Source of the DNA: Bradyrhizobium sp. CCBAU 53340
Lineage (GTDB): Bacteria > Pseudomonadota > Alphaproteobacteria > Rhizobiales > Xanthobacteraceae
Direction: 5' to 3'
Assembly (NCBI RefSeq): GCF_015291645.1
Contig: NZ_CP030055.1
Coordinates: 7,524,501 to 7,588,500 of the forward strand
DNA length: 64,000 nt
This document shows, in pieces, positions 40,709 to 49,318 of this stretch. The position numbers were made by a program, and so were the translations under genes. The notes under the pieces are model-generated. The model made no database searches. It saw nothing but the letters and a program-made list of their open reading frames with translations, and was not told the origin of the DNA. Position 1 is the stretch's first letter; every line of letters begins with the position of its first letter.

Positions 40709-41562
40709 TGAAGCCGCGCATCCTTCTCCTGCTCGGCTCGGCGTGCGTCGCGCTGGCGCTTGCCACTCCGCGCGTGATCGCAGCCGACAAGGTCGATCCC
40801 GTCGCTGACGCCAAGGCGTTCCAGAACTTCTTCTTCCAGAAGTTTCCTGACGTGAAGCACGAGGATTTCGTCAACGGTCCTTATTCCATGAACGAGGACA
40901 TGAAACGGCAGTGGCAGGAGAAGGAAGAATTCCCGCCTTACGAATTCTCGCTCGACGCCGGCAAGGAGATGTTTGCGACGCCGTTCAAGAACGGCAAGAC
41001 CTATGCCGACTGCTTCCCGAACGGCGGCATCGGCATTCGCCAGAACTATCCTTATTTTGATACCAAGGAAGGCAAGGTCGTCACGCTGGAGCTCGCGCTC
41101 AACCGCTGCCGCCAGGCCAATGGCGAAGCGCCCTATTCCTACGTCAAGGACGAGATGGCCTCGCTGACGGCCTACATGGCCTTCACCTCGCGCGGCAAGC
41201 CGATGGACATCAAGATCCCCGATGATCCGCGCGCGCTCGAGGCGTTCGAGAACGGCAAGCGCTATTTCTACACCCGCCGCGGCCAGTTGAACTTCTCCTG
41301 CGCGAGCTGCCATGTGCAGAGCCCGGGCCAGCGCATCCGCGCCGAAATCCTGGCACCGGCGCTCGGCATCCTGAATGCGATGCCGATCTACCGCTCCGAA
41401 TGGAACGGCATGGGGACCACCACCCGGCGCTTGATGACCTGCAACAGCCAGACCCGTGCGGTTCCGCTGGAGCCGCAGGCGGACGAATATCGCGACGTCG
41501 AGTATTTCCTGTCCTACGTCGCCAACGGTCTGCCGATCTCGGGACCGGGAGCCCGGCCATGA
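40708..41562 (+). CDS. soxA: SoxA, L-cysteine S-thiosulfotransferase haem subunit
   Basis: Catalytic subunit of SoxXA, 284 residues with a Sec signal (LLLLGSACVALALATPRVIA). One haem motif is visible, CASCH in the C-terminal domain. In the N-terminal domain only isolated cysteines are seen (YADCFPNGG and LNRCRQANG), as in mono-haem SoxA proteins, where they form a disulfide in place of the first haem. The active-site cysteine that carries the persulfide is in RLMTCNSQTRAVP. The stop overlaps the next ATG by four bases (ATGA). Confidence 0.94.
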   Translation: MKPRILLLLGSACVALALATPRVIAADKVDPVADAKAFQNFFFQKFPDVKHEDFVNGPYSMNEDMKRQWQEKEEFPPYEFSLDAGKEMFATPFKNGKTYADCFPNGGIGIRQNYPYFDTKEGKVVTLELALNRCRQANGEAPYSYVKDEMASLTAYMAFTSRGKPMDIKIPDDPRALEAFENGKRYFYTRRGQLNFSCASCHVQSPGQRIRAEILAPALGILNAMPIYRSEWNGMGTTTRRLMTCNSQTRAVPLEPQADEYRDVEYFLSYVANGLPISGPGARP

Positions 41563-41864
41563 AGCAGTCACTGACCCTGGCCATGTTGCTGGTCATGAGC
41601 CTCGCGCCGGCGGCGCACGCGGCAAATGAAGCGGACTACAAGGCGGCCTATGCCGCCGCGGAAGCTGCGACCAGGGAGGCCACCGGCATGCGCAACCAGT
41701 GGACCACGACCATCTCGGCGCTGGCTGCCGCCAAGAAGGCGGGCGATGGCGGCGATTTCGACCGCGCCGTGACCGCCGCCAGGGAGGCCGAAGCGTTGGC
41801 GAAGGCGTCGATTGTCCAGGCGACGTCCGAAAAAGAAGCCTGGAAGGCGATGGAAATCCGCTAA
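41559..41864 (+). CDS. Small periplasmic protein, SoxXA-binding (SoxK/SAXB-like) candidate
   Basis: 101 residues. It has a Sec signal (MKQSLTLAMLLVMSLAPAAHA), then an Ala/Glu/Lys-rich, fully helical mature part of about 80 residues (ADYKAAYAAAEAATREATG, TISALAAAKKAGDGGDFDRA) with no cysteine. Position directly after soxA with a four-base overlap, size and helical character match the SoxXA-binding proteins called SoxK or SAXB, which raise SoxXA activity in some sulfur oxidisers. The sequence is low in information, so the name rests mainly on context. Confidence 0.65.
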   Translation: MKQSLTLAMLLVMSLAPAAHAANEADYKAAYAAAEAATREATGMRNQWTTTISALAAAKKAGDGGDFDRAVTAAREAEALAKASIVQATSEKEAWKAMEIR

Positions 41865-41918
41865 GCTGAAGCGCCATGGAACCGTCGAGCTGCCGTTGAG
41901 AGGCGCGGAGAAATTTGG

Positions 41919-43664
41919 ATGGCGATCCGCCGCCGCGATTTCCTGAAGAGCACAGCCGCTGTCGCCACCTCGCTCAGCCTGCCGCGACTTGCGCGCGGTG
42001 CCGAGACCGCGAGCATCTACGATATCGAGCGCTTCGGTAACGCGCGGATCCTGCACACCACCGACACGCATGCGCAGCTCAACCCCGTCTATTTTCGCGA
42101 GCCCGGCGTCAATATCGGCGTCGGCGAGATGGCAGGACGGCCGCCACATCTGGTTGGCCGCGCCTTCCTGGAGCACTTCGGCATCCGGCCCGACAGCGCC
42201 GATGCCTATGCTTTCACCTGTGTCGAGTTCGAGAAATCCGCCGGCCGCTTTGGCAAGCTCGGCGGCTTCGCGCATCTGAAGACGTTGATCGATCGCTTGC
42301 GCGCGGATGTCAGCGCGAAGCATGCCATGTTGGTCGACGGCGGCGACCTGTGGCAGGGCACGGGCCTCGCCAACCTCATGCAGGGCCGCGACATGGTGGA
42401 GGTCGCCAATCTGCTCGGCATCGAGGCGATGACCGGACATTGGGAATTCACCTATGGCGAGCAGGCGCTCCGCGACAATCTCGGCCACTTCAAGGGCGAG
42501 TTCCTGGCGCAGAACGTCTTCCTGACCGAGGAAGCGGCATTCAACGACGCGCCTGCCTTCGACAAGACGACGGGACGCGTGTTCAAGCCATCTATCATCA
42601 AGGAGCTCGGCGGCCACCGTGTCGCGATCATCGGCCAGGCCTTTCCTTACGTGCCGATCGCACATCCCAAGCGGTTCACGCCGAACTGGACGTTTGGCAT
42701 CCGCGAGGAAGAGCTGCAAAAGCATGTCGATGCCTTGCGCGGCAACGACAAGGTCGATGCGGTGATCCTGCTGTCGCACAACGGCATGGATGTCGACCTC
42801 AAGCTCGCAAGCCGCGTCACCGGCATCGACGTCATTCTCGGCGGCCATACCCATGACGCCGTGCCGCAGCCCATTCCCGTGAAGAACGCGGCTGGTACGA
42901 CGCTCGTCACCAACGCCGGCTCAAACGGTAAATTCCTGGCCGTGCTCGATCTCGCGCTCGACAAGGGCAAGGTCGGCGACATCAGATACCATCTGCTGCC
43001 TGTCTATTCCGAGCTGCTGAAGCCTGATCCTGTCATGGCCGAGCTGATCGGAAGGCTGCGCGCGCCTGTTGTGACCGACTGGTCGGAGAAGATCGCAACG
43101 CCCGATCGCCTGCTCTACCGCCGCGACAATTTCGCCGGCCCCATCGATGATTTGATCTGCACGGCGCTGCGTACCGAGCTCAACGCCGAGATCGCGCTGT
43201 CGCCCGGCTTCCGCTGGGGCCTCACCGCTCTGTCCGGCCAGCCGCTGACCATGGAGGATTTGCTCGCCGAGACCGCGATCACCTATCCCGAGACCTATGT
43301 GCAGGAGATGACCGGCGCAGAGATCAAGGACGTGCTGGAAGACGTCTGCGACAATCTGTTCAATGCCGATCCCTATCACCAGCAAGGCGGCGACATGGTG
43401 CGCGCCGGCGGGCTCAGCTATGTCTGCAGCCCGACCAATGCGATCGGCAGCCGCATCTCCGAGCTCAAGCTCGACAACGGCAAGGCGCTCGGCGCCAGCA
43501 GGCACTACAAGGTCGCAGGCTGGGCCTCGGTCAACGGCCAGCACGGCGCGCCGGTATGGGACGTGCTGGCCAAATATCTGCGCTCGGGTCGGATGCTTCC
43601 GGAGCGGCTCGGCAGCGGCGTCACGCTGAAAGGCGTCGACGGCAATCCGGGCATTGCAGGATAG
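41919..43664 (+). CDS. soxB: SoxB, S-sulfosulfanyl-L-cysteine sulfohydrolase
   Basis: Dinuclear-manganese hydrolase that removes the terminal sulfone of SoxY-bound thiosulfate as sulfate. 581 residues with a twin-arginine signal (MAIRRRDFLKSTAAVATS). Metal motifs of the 5'-nucleotidase-like fold are visible: ILHTTDTHAQL, MLVDGGDLWQG, the SoxB-specific TGHWEFTYG, ILLSHNGMDVD and DVILGGHTHDA. The C-terminal domain contains LYRRDNFAGPIDDLICTALR and the substrate-side NLFNADPYHQQGGDMVRAGG. It follows the SoxK-like gene by 54 bases and precedes the DsrE-like gene by 2. Confidence 0.96.
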   Translation: MAIRRRDFLKSTAAVATSLSLPRLARGAETASIYDIERFGNARILHTTDTHAQLNPVYFREPGVNIGVGEMAGRPPHLVGRAFLEHFGIRPDSADAYAFTCVEFEKSAGRFGKLGGFAHLKTLIDRLRADVSAKHAMLVDGGDLWQGTGLANLMQGRDMVEVANLLGIEAMTGHWEFTYGEQALRDNLGHFKGEFLAQNVFLTEEAAFNDAPAFDKTTGRVFKPSIIKELGGHRVAIIGQAFPYVPIAHPKRFTPNWTFGIREEELQKHVDALRGNDKVDAVILLSHNGMDVDLKLASRVTGIDVILGGHTHDAVPQPIPVKNAAGTTLVTNAGSNGKFLAVLDLALDKGKVGDIRYHLLPVYSELLKPDPVMAELIGRLRAPVVTDWSEKIATPDRLLYRRDNFAGPIDDLICTALRTELNAEIALSPGFRWGLTALSGQPLTMEDLLAETAITYPETYVQEMTGAEIKDVLEDVCDNLFNADPYHQQGGDMVRAGGLSYVCSPTNAIGSRISELKLDNGKALGASRHYKVAGWASVNGQHGAPVWDVLAKYLRSGRMLPERLGSGVTLKGVDGNPGIAG

Positions 43665-43666
43665 GG

Positions 43667-44125
43667 ATGATGCGGCCGCAAATTTTTCGCGCGATGCTGC
43701 TGACGCTGCTTGCATGGGCGGCGATGCCGCTCGCTCTTGCGCAGCAAGCGCCGCTCCAGGACAAGCCGTTCGCCGAGCACAAGGTCGTGCTGCAGCTGTC
43801 CGACGGCGATGCGAAGAAGCAGGCGCTGGTGCTGAGCGTCGCCAACAACCTGCTGAAGGCCTACGACCCCGACAAGATCGCCGTGGAGGTCGTCGCCTTC
43901 GGTCCCGGCATCGAGCTGCTGCTGTCAGCCAGCGAGCGCCGCAAGCAGGTCGAGAGCCTGATCGCGCAGGGCGTGCGCTTCGACATCTGCCTCAACACCG
44001 TCGACACGATCGAGCGCGAGACCGGCAAGCGCCCGGAGTTCATCCCGGCGGCGACTCCGGTGCAGGTGGGTGTGGGACAGATCCTGTTTCTGGCGGAGAA
44101 TGGGTACACATTGGTGAGGCCGTAA
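43667..44125 (+). CDS. Periplasmic DsrE-family protein
   Basis: 152 residues with a Sec signal ending about residue 25 (LLAWAAMPLALAQQ), then a DsrE/DsrF-like alpha/beta domain: HKVVLQLSDGDAKKQALVLS, NNLLKAYDPDKIAVEVVAFG and RFDICLNTVDTIE. Members in sulfur clusters bind or relay sulfane sulfur; the single Cys in FDICLNT is the only candidate for that role. Two ATG codons (43667, 43670) lie within 3-6 bases of the soxB stop, so translation is coupled. It closes the sox operon. Confidence 0.87.
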   Translation: MMRPQIFRAMLLTLLAWAAMPLALAQQAPLQDKPFAEHKVVLQLSDGDAKKQALVLSVANNLLKAYDPDKIAVEVVAFGPGIELLLSASERRKQVESLIAQGVRFDICLNTVDTIERETGKRPEFIPAATPVQVGVGQILFLAENGYTLVRP

Positions 44126-44141
44126 GCCTCACCACAACTTC

Positions 44142-44280
44142 GCTGTCATCCCGGGCAAGCGAAGCGCAGACCCGGGATCCATACGCCCAAGGCGGGGTGG
44201 CCACGCAACCTGACACCCACGAGTCTTCGCCAAACCACGTCCTGTGGTTATGGGTCCCCGCCTGCGCGGGGACGACACTG
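44142..44280. repeat. Long inverted repeat, GTCGTCCCGG family (copy 1), filling the sox-PDO gap
   Basis: The left end is CTGTCATCCCGGGC with CCCGGGATCCATACG; the centre has ACGAGTCTTCGCCAAACCAC; the right end is CTGTGGTTATGGGTCCCC then GCGGGGACGACACTG. Related copies lie at 47215, 49169, 55429 and 56914, and a decayed one at 45753. It starts 16 bases after the DsrE stop and takes up nearly half of the 311-base gap 44126-44436; no gene is seen in the rest. Confidence 0.88.
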
Positions 44281-44436
44281 AATTTGTGGAACGGGCACCG
44301 GCCCAACCACACTCCGGACACCTGACTCCACACAACAAAAATCTTCTAAATCTTCTCCTCCACGCAGTGAATTACTTCTCTTCCCACCCCCCGGCGTAGT
44401 AGAATCCTCGAAACCAGTCTACGCCGGGTTCCTGCC

Positions 44437-45474
44437 ATGATCTTCCGCCAGCTCTTCGACAGTGTTTCGGGCACCTATAGCTACGTCCTCGCCAGCCGCG
44501 CCGGCGGCGAGGCGCTGATCCTCGATCCCGTGCTGGAGAAGGTCGACCGCTACTGCCAGCTGCTGCGAGAGCTCGACCTCAAGCTGGTCAAGGCGGTCGA
44601 CACCCATCTGCATGCCGACCACGTCACCGGGCTCGGCGAGCTGCGCGACCGCACCCATTGCATGACCGTGATGGGCGACCAGACCAAGGCCGACGTGGTG
44701 GCCATGCGCGTCGCCGACGGCGACAAGGTGACGATCGAGGGCCTGTCGCTCGACGTGATGTATACGCCGGGGCATACCGACGATTCCTATTCCTATCTGA
44801 TGGGCGACCGCGTCTTCACCGGCGATACGCTTCTGATCCGCGGCACCGGCCGCACCGATTTCCAGAATGGCTCGTCGCGCGCGCAATATGATTCGATCTT
44901 CAATCGCCTCTTGAAGCTGCCGGACGAGACGATGGTGTTCCCGGCGCATGACTACAAAGGCGACACCGTCTCCACCATCGGCGAGGAGAAGCGCTACAAT
45001 CCGCGGCTCCAGGTGCGCTCGGTCGACGAATATATCGAGCTGATGGCGAACCTGAAGCTGCCCAACCCGAAGATGATGGACGTCGCGGTACCGGCCAACA
45101 TGCGGGTCGGCCTGCATCAGGAAGAGCTGGAGAAGGAAGGCCGCGCGCTCAGCGCGGTCGAAGCGATCCGCTCGCTGCACCGGCCCGACATCCTCTTGGT
45201 CGATCTGCGCGAGAGCAACGAGCGGATGAAGCACGGCATGCTCGAAGGCGCGCTGCACACGCCCTATCCGTCAGTCGAGGAGAGTCTCAAGCCCGGCGGC
45301 ATGCTGCGCGAGGTCGCTGCCGCAACGGGGCGCCGCGTCGTGTTCTTCTGCGCCTTCGGCGAGCGCTCAGCGATGGCGGTTGCGGCGGCCAAGGAAGCCG
45401 GCCTTTCCAACACCGCTCATATCGCCGGCGGCATCGATGCCTGGAAGAAGGCAGGCGGGCCGGTGGTACACTGA
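44437..45474 (+). CDS. Persulfide dioxygenase-rhodanese fusion
   Basis: 345 residues in two domains. Residues 1-235 are a metallo-beta-lactamase fold of the ETHE1 persulfide dioxygenase type: THLHADHVTG (His57, His59, Asp61, His62), YTPGHTDDS (His113), FTGDTLLIRGTGRTDF (Asp130) and FPAHDYKG (His171). Residues 240-345 are a rhodanese domain with Asp-Arg in LLVDLRESNE and the active loop VVFFCAFGERSAM (Cys305). Such fusions oxidise glutathione persulfide to sulfite and can move sulfur onto thiosulfate. Position after the sox operon supports sulfur detoxification or oxidation. Cytoplasmic, since no signal peptide is present. Confidence 0.93.
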   Translation: MIFRQLFDSVSGTYSYVLASRAGGEALILDPVLEKVDRYCQLLRELDLKLVKAVDTHLHADHVTGLGELRDRTHCMTVMGDQTKADVVAMRVADGDKVTIEGLSLDVMYTPGHTDDSYSYLMGDRVFTGDTLLIRGTGRTDFQNGSSRAQYDSIFNRLLKLPDETMVFPAHDYKGDTVSTIGEEKRYNPRLQVRSVDEYIELMANLKLPNPKMMDVAVPANMRVGLHQEELEKEGRALSAVEAIRSLHRPDILLVDLRESNERMKHGMLEGALHTPYPSVEESLKPGGMLREVAAATGRRVVFFCAFGERSAMAVAAAKEAGLSNTAHIAGGIDAWKKAGGPVVH

Positions 45475-45560
45475 CCGCTTCGTGGCGGCCTTGAGATGGG
45501 TCACGAACCGCATAGATTTTGTGAGTAGAAGCGGATGATGCATCACCATCCGGGACAGCC

Positions 45561-45728
45561 ATGATCAAAATCGGGAACAAGACTGCCAACCCGAGCGAGC
45601 CGCCGAAGGCGGTGGATGACAAGGCCAAGAGGCCCGAGCCGCCACGCGACACCGACGAGGACTACGAGGACGGCGACATCGCCACGCCGAAGCGGGATCG
45701 TTACGGGAATGATGACGAGCCGCTGTGA
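45561..45728 (+). CDS. Small acidic, proline-rich hypothetical protein
   Basis: A 55-codon frame from ATG 45561 to TGA, very hydrophilic: it starts MIKIGNKTANPSEPPKAVDD, has the acidic middle DTDEDYEDGDIATPKR and ends YGNDDEPL. CGGGACA lies upstream. It is the only reading frame with normal GC-rich codon use between the persulfide dioxygenase and the next MFS gene. No known family was recognised; a disordered protein is likely. It could also be a chance frame, but the regular third-position G/C argues for coding. Confidence 0.5.
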   Translation: MIKIGNKTANPSEPPKAVDDKAKRPEPPRDTDEDYEDGDIATPKRDRYGNDDEPL

Positions 45729-45752
45729 GGGACGGCTAGCCACGCACACCGC

Positions 45753-45862
45753 CGTCATAACCCCAGGTCGCAATTTGGCGAAGGCTCGACGCTCGGAATG
45801 ACGACCTATCACAATCGAGGGATCACGCGGTATGGGCCCCGGCCTACGCCGGGACGACGATG
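45753..45862. repeat. Decayed copy of the GTCGTCCCGG repeat
   Basis: Recognisable parts are CATAACCCCAGGTCGCAATT with TGGCGAAGGCTCGA at the left and GTATGGGCCCCGGCCTACGC with CGGGACGACGA at the right. The left terminal arm is lost. It lies between the small acidic ORF and the MFS start; the other bases of 45729-45993 show no gene. Confidence 0.65.
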
Positions 45863-45993
45863 TGGAAGCATCGTGACGCCCTCACTCCTACTCGCGCCCC
45901 ACCCGCGTTACCTGCCATGCGCCTGCGTTCATGGACAAACAACCTGACACCCCGATATTTTGCACCTCTCTTGGGACGCAAAACGGAACTGCG

Positions 45994-47202
45994 ATGGCCG
46001 ACGTTCTCGCCGCACCGCAACAAGGCAAGGCGGACAGCGCGCTGCGCACGCTGACCGGGATCTCGATCGCGCATTGGGTCAGCCATTTCCATCTGCTGGT
46101 CCTGCCGATGCTGTTTCCATTCCTGAAGGTTCAGCTCGGCGTCGGCTATGTCGAGCTCGGCTTCGCGCTGACCGTATCGGCTGTCGTCTCCGGTCTGACG
46201 CAGGCGCCGACCGGCTATCTCGTCGACCATTTTGGCGCGCGCAAGATCCTGCTCGGCGGCCTCGTGCTCGGCGGGCTCGCGCTTGTCATGCTCGGCCTGC
46301 ATCTGAGCTACGCCTCGCTGATCGCCTGCGCCGTGCTGCTTGGCCTCGCCAACAGCGTCTATCATCCCGCCGATTACGCCATCCTCGCCGAGCACATGGA
46401 CGAGGCGCGCATGGGCCGCGCCTTCTCTGTCCACACCTTCGCCGGCTTTCTCGGTGGCGCCGTGGCACCGGCGATCGTGGCCGCACTCGTGACCGTCTCC
46501 GGTGGCACAGGCGCACTGATCGCGTCCGGCGCGATCGGCGTGCTGGTCGCGCTGCTGCTGATTGTCATGAGCATTCCCGATGCCGGTGCTCACAAGGCCA
46601 AGCCCGGCGCTGAGAACGCACCGAAGCAGGCCGTCATCACGCCGGCCCTGATCGCACTCACCGTGCTGTTCATGCTGCTCAGCCTGTCGGTCGCGGGCAT
46701 CAACAATTTCGGCGTGGTCGCGCTGATGAGCGGCTACGGCGCCTCCTATTCCTCGGCCAACGTCATGCTGACCGCGTTTCTCGGCTCCAGCGCCGCGGGC
46801 GTGCTCGCGGGCGGCTTCCTCGCCGACCACACCGAGCGCCATGGCTATGTTGCCGCCGCCTGCTTTGCCGCGAATGCCGCCATCGTCCTGCTGATCGCGC
46901 TGGTGACGCTGCCCGGCTGGGCGCTCACCGCCACGATGGCGACCGCGGGCTTTCTCTCCGGCGTGATCGCGCCGTCGCGGGACATGCTGGTGCGCAACGC
47001 GGCGCCTGCCGGCGCTGCAGGACGTGCCTTCGGCATCGTCTCCACCGGCTTCAATCTCGGCGGCATCGTCTCGCCGCTGCTGTTCGGCTGGATCATGGAT
47101 CAAAGCGCGCCGCACTGGGTGTTCGGAGCGTCGGTGATCTTCATGGTCGCCACGGTCGTGCTGTCGCCGTTCACGGAACGGAAGACGCAAGCCAAGGCGT
47201 AG
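45994..47202 (+). CDS. MFS transporter (fosmidomycin-resistance / sugar-efflux-like)
   Basis: Inner-membrane carrier of 402 residues with about 12 hydrophobic segments. It opens with LTGISIAHWVSHFHLLVLPM, a pattern seen in the Fsr (fosmidomycin resistance) group. The MFS loop motif is VDHFGARKILLGG after TM2, and NSVYHPADYAILAEHM follows TM4. A Lys/Ala-rich central loop (HKAKPGAENAPKQ) separates the halves. ATG 45994 follows CGGAAC; a longer frame from 45931 is less likely. The gene stands alone between repeats; export of a small molecule is probable but the substrate is unknown. Confidence 0.85.
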   Translation: MADVLAAPQQGKADSALRTLTGISIAHWVSHFHLLVLPMLFPFLKVQLGVGYVELGFALTVSAVVSGLTQAPTGYLVDHFGARKILLGGLVLGGLALVMLGLHLSYASLIACAVLLGLANSVYHPADYAILAEHMDEARMGRAFSVHTFAGFLGGAVAPAIVAALVTVSGGTGALIASGAIGVLVALLLIVMSIPDAGAHKAKPGAENAPKQAVITPALIALTVLFMLLSLSVAGINNFGVVALMSGYGASYSSANVMLTAFLGSSAAGVLAGGFLADHTERHGYVAAACFAANAAIVLLIALVTLPGWALTATMATAGFLSGVIAPSRDMLVRNAAPAGAAGRAFGIVSTGFNLGGIVSPLLFGWIMDQSAPHWVFGASVIFMVATVVLSPFTERKTQAKA

Positions 47203-47214
47203 CTACGAGTTCTA

Positions 47215-47360
47215 CTGTCGTCCCGGCGAAGGCCGGGACCTATAACCACAGGGAGAAGTTGCGGCTCGAAGCTGGTCACTCCGAGTCTTCGCCAAACTTC
47301 GCCCTATGGTTATGGGTCCCGGATCTGCGCGCGCTTAAGGGCGCGCTTGTCCGGTACGAC
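47215..47360. repeat. Long inverted repeat, GTCGTCCCGG family (copy 2)
   Basis: Left end CTGTCGTCCCGGCGAAGGCC with CATAACC-like TATAACCACAGGGAGAAG; middle ACTCCGAGTCTTCGCCAAAC; right part TATGGTTATGGGTCCCGG with a variant tail GGGCGCGCTTGTCCGGTACG. It begins 12 bases after the MFS stop. Confidence 0.88.
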
Positions 47361-47413
47361 GAGCCGATAAAGTCAGAGCACAACAACAAACAAACCAAAC
47401 CGGGAAGAAACGC

Positions 47414-49129
47414 ATGAACACCCCTGATCTCGTGATCCGCGGCGGCACCGTCGCGGACGGCCATGGCGGCGAGCTGTTCGAGGCTGACGTCGCCATCACC
47501 GGCGGCCAGATCAGCGAGGTCGGCAAGGTCGCCGCCAAGGGTCGCGAGGAGATCGATGCGCGCGGCAAGCTGGTAACGCCGGGCTTCGTCGACGTTCATA
47601 CTCACTACGACGGGCAGGTCACCTGGAGCCGGGACATCACACCGTCCTCGCAGAACGGCGTCACCACCGCGATCATGGGCAATTGCGGTGTCGGCTTTGC
47701 GCCGTGCAGGCCTGCTGACCACATCAGGTTGATCCAGCTGATGGAGGGCGTCGAGGACATTCCCGAGCCTGTCCTGAGCGCCGGCATCCCCTGGGCGTGG
47801 GAGAGCTTTCCTGACTACATGGACTGGCTGAGCAAGCGCGATTTCGACATCGATGTCGGTGCGCAACTGCCGCACGCGGCGCTGCGGGTCTATGTCATGG
47901 GCGAACGCGGCGCGCGCCGCGATCCCTCCACCGCCGAAGACAATGCGGCGATGGCAAAGCTTGCGGCAGACGCCGTGCGCTCCGGCGCGCTCGGCTTCTC
48001 GACCTCGCGCACGCTCAACCACCGCACCTCCACAGGCGATTTCACGCCGACCTTGAAGGCGGGCGAGGACGAGCTCACCGCGATTGCCGGCGCGATGCAC
48101 CGCCAGGGCCGCAGCGTGCTGCAATTCGTGCTGGATCTCTCCACCATCCACGAAGATCTGCCGATGATGCTGAGGGTGGCCGACCAGACGAAATGCCCGA
48201 TCTCGTTCTCGATCACCCAGAACGACAGATCGCCCAACCGCTGGCGCCAGACGCTGGACGAGATCAATGCAGCCGCCAAGCGCGGCCTCTCCATCACCGC
48301 GCAGATCGCGGCGCGCCCGGTCGGCCTCCTGCTTGGGCTCGAATTGTCGCGCAACCCGTTCCAGACCCATCCGAGCTACAAGGCGATCGCGCATCTCCCA
48401 TTGCCGGAGCGGCTGGCGCGGCTGCGTCAGAGCGAGGTGCGCAAGGCGATCCTGGGCGAGACGGCAACGTCGACCGACGATCCGCTGTTTTTCCGCCCGA
48501 ACTACGACAAGATGTTTCTGCTCGGCGATCCCCCCGACTACGAGCAGCCGCCGGAGAACGCGTTGGGTCCGCAGGCGCGCAAGCAGGGGCGTCAGCCTGA
48601 GGAGCTGGCTTACGATGTGACGCTGTCGGACGAGGGCCGCGGCATGCTCTACGTGCCGTTCCTCAACTATTCCGACGGCAATCTGGATGCGACGCGCGAG
48701 ATGCTGATGGATCCGCAATCGGTGCCCGGCCTGTCCGACGGCGGCGCGCATTGCTGCATCATCTGCGATGCCAGCTTCCCGACCTATCTGCTGACGCACT
48801 GGACGCGCGACCGTACGCGCGGCGAGAAACTATCGATCCCCTTCGTGGTCGCGGCGCAGTCGCGCAAGACCGCGCTGTCGGTGGGACTGACCGATCGCGG
48901 ATTGATCGCGCCGGGCTACAAGGCCGACGTCAACGTCATCGACTACGACCGCCTGCACCTGCATCCGCCCAAGGTGCATTACGACCTGCCGGTCGGCGGT
49001 CGCAGGCTGTTGCAGGATGTCGACGGCTATGAGGCCACGATCGTCTCGGGCGTGGTGACGCGGCGGCACGGCGAGGCGACGGGACGAAGGCCGGGGAAGT
49101 TGATCCGGGGTGCGCAGGGGGTGAATTAA
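47414..49129 (+). CDS. N-acyl-D-amino-acid deacylase-type amidohydrolase
   Basis: Metal-dependent hydrolase of 571 residues of the D-aminoacylase/amidohydrolase-3 group. The small beta domain opens with LVIRGGTVADGHGGELFEAD. The first metal motif is GFVDVHTHYDGQVTWSRD, followed by GVTTAIMGNCGVGFAPCRP, in which NCG is characteristic of the group. LSDGGAHCCIICDASFPTYL near residue 440 supplies the later metal/aspartate motif. The end, RGLIAPGYKADVNVIDYDRL, is the usual rebuilt beta sandwich. Homologues cleave N-acyl-D-amino acids, but many are misnamed, so the substrate is open. GGGAAGAAA precedes ATG 47414. Confidence 0.87.
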   Translation: MNTPDLVIRGGTVADGHGGELFEADVAITGGQISEVGKVAAKGREEIDARGKLVTPGFVDVHTHYDGQVTWSRDITPSSQNGVTTAIMGNCGVGFAPCRPADHIRLIQLMEGVEDIPEPVLSAGIPWAWESFPDYMDWLSKRDFDIDVGAQLPHAALRVYVMGERGARRDPSTAEDNAAMAKLAADAVRSGALGFSTSRTLNHRTSTGDFTPTLKAGEDELTAIAGAMHRQGRSVLQFVLDLSTIHEDLPMMLRVADQTKCPISFSITQNDRSPNRWRQTLDEINAAAKRGLSITAQIAARPVGLLLGLELSRNPFQTHPSYKAIAHLPLPERLARLRQSEVRKAILGETATSTDDPLFFRPNYDKMFLLGDPPDYEQPPENALGPQARKQGRQPEELAYDVTLSDEGRGMLYVPFLNYSDGNLDATREMLMDPQSVPGLSDGGAHCCIICDASFPTYLLTHWTRDRTRGEKLSIPFVVAAQSRKTALSVGLTDRGLIAPGYKADVNVIDYDRLHLHPPKVHYDLPVGGRRLLQDVDGYEATIVSGVVTRRHGEATGRRPGKLIRGAQGVN

Positions 49130-49168
49130 ACTAGGCGCGTGAGACGCGAGAGCTACTCAACGCACTCA

Positions 49169-49293
49169 GTGTCGTCCCGGCGCAGGCCGGGACCCATACG
49201 CCGCAGCAGCAGTTTTGTGAAAACTCGAAGTTGCCAGCTTCGCCTCAAACCACTCCCTGTGGTTATGGGTCCCGGCCTTCGCCGGGACGACAC
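49169..49293. repeat. Long inverted repeat, GTCGTCCCGG family (copy 3)
   Basis: Left end GTGTCGTCCCGGCGCAGGCC with GGGACCCATACG; right end CCCTGTGGTTATGGGTCCCG with CTTCGCCGGGACGACACG. The termini pair well, while the middle is less conserved (TTTTGTGAAAACTCGAAG). It lies between the amidohydrolase stop and the convergent MFS stop. Confidence 0.9.
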
Positions 49294-49318
49294 GTGTGAT
49301 TGAGGTTGGCGGCCCGCC

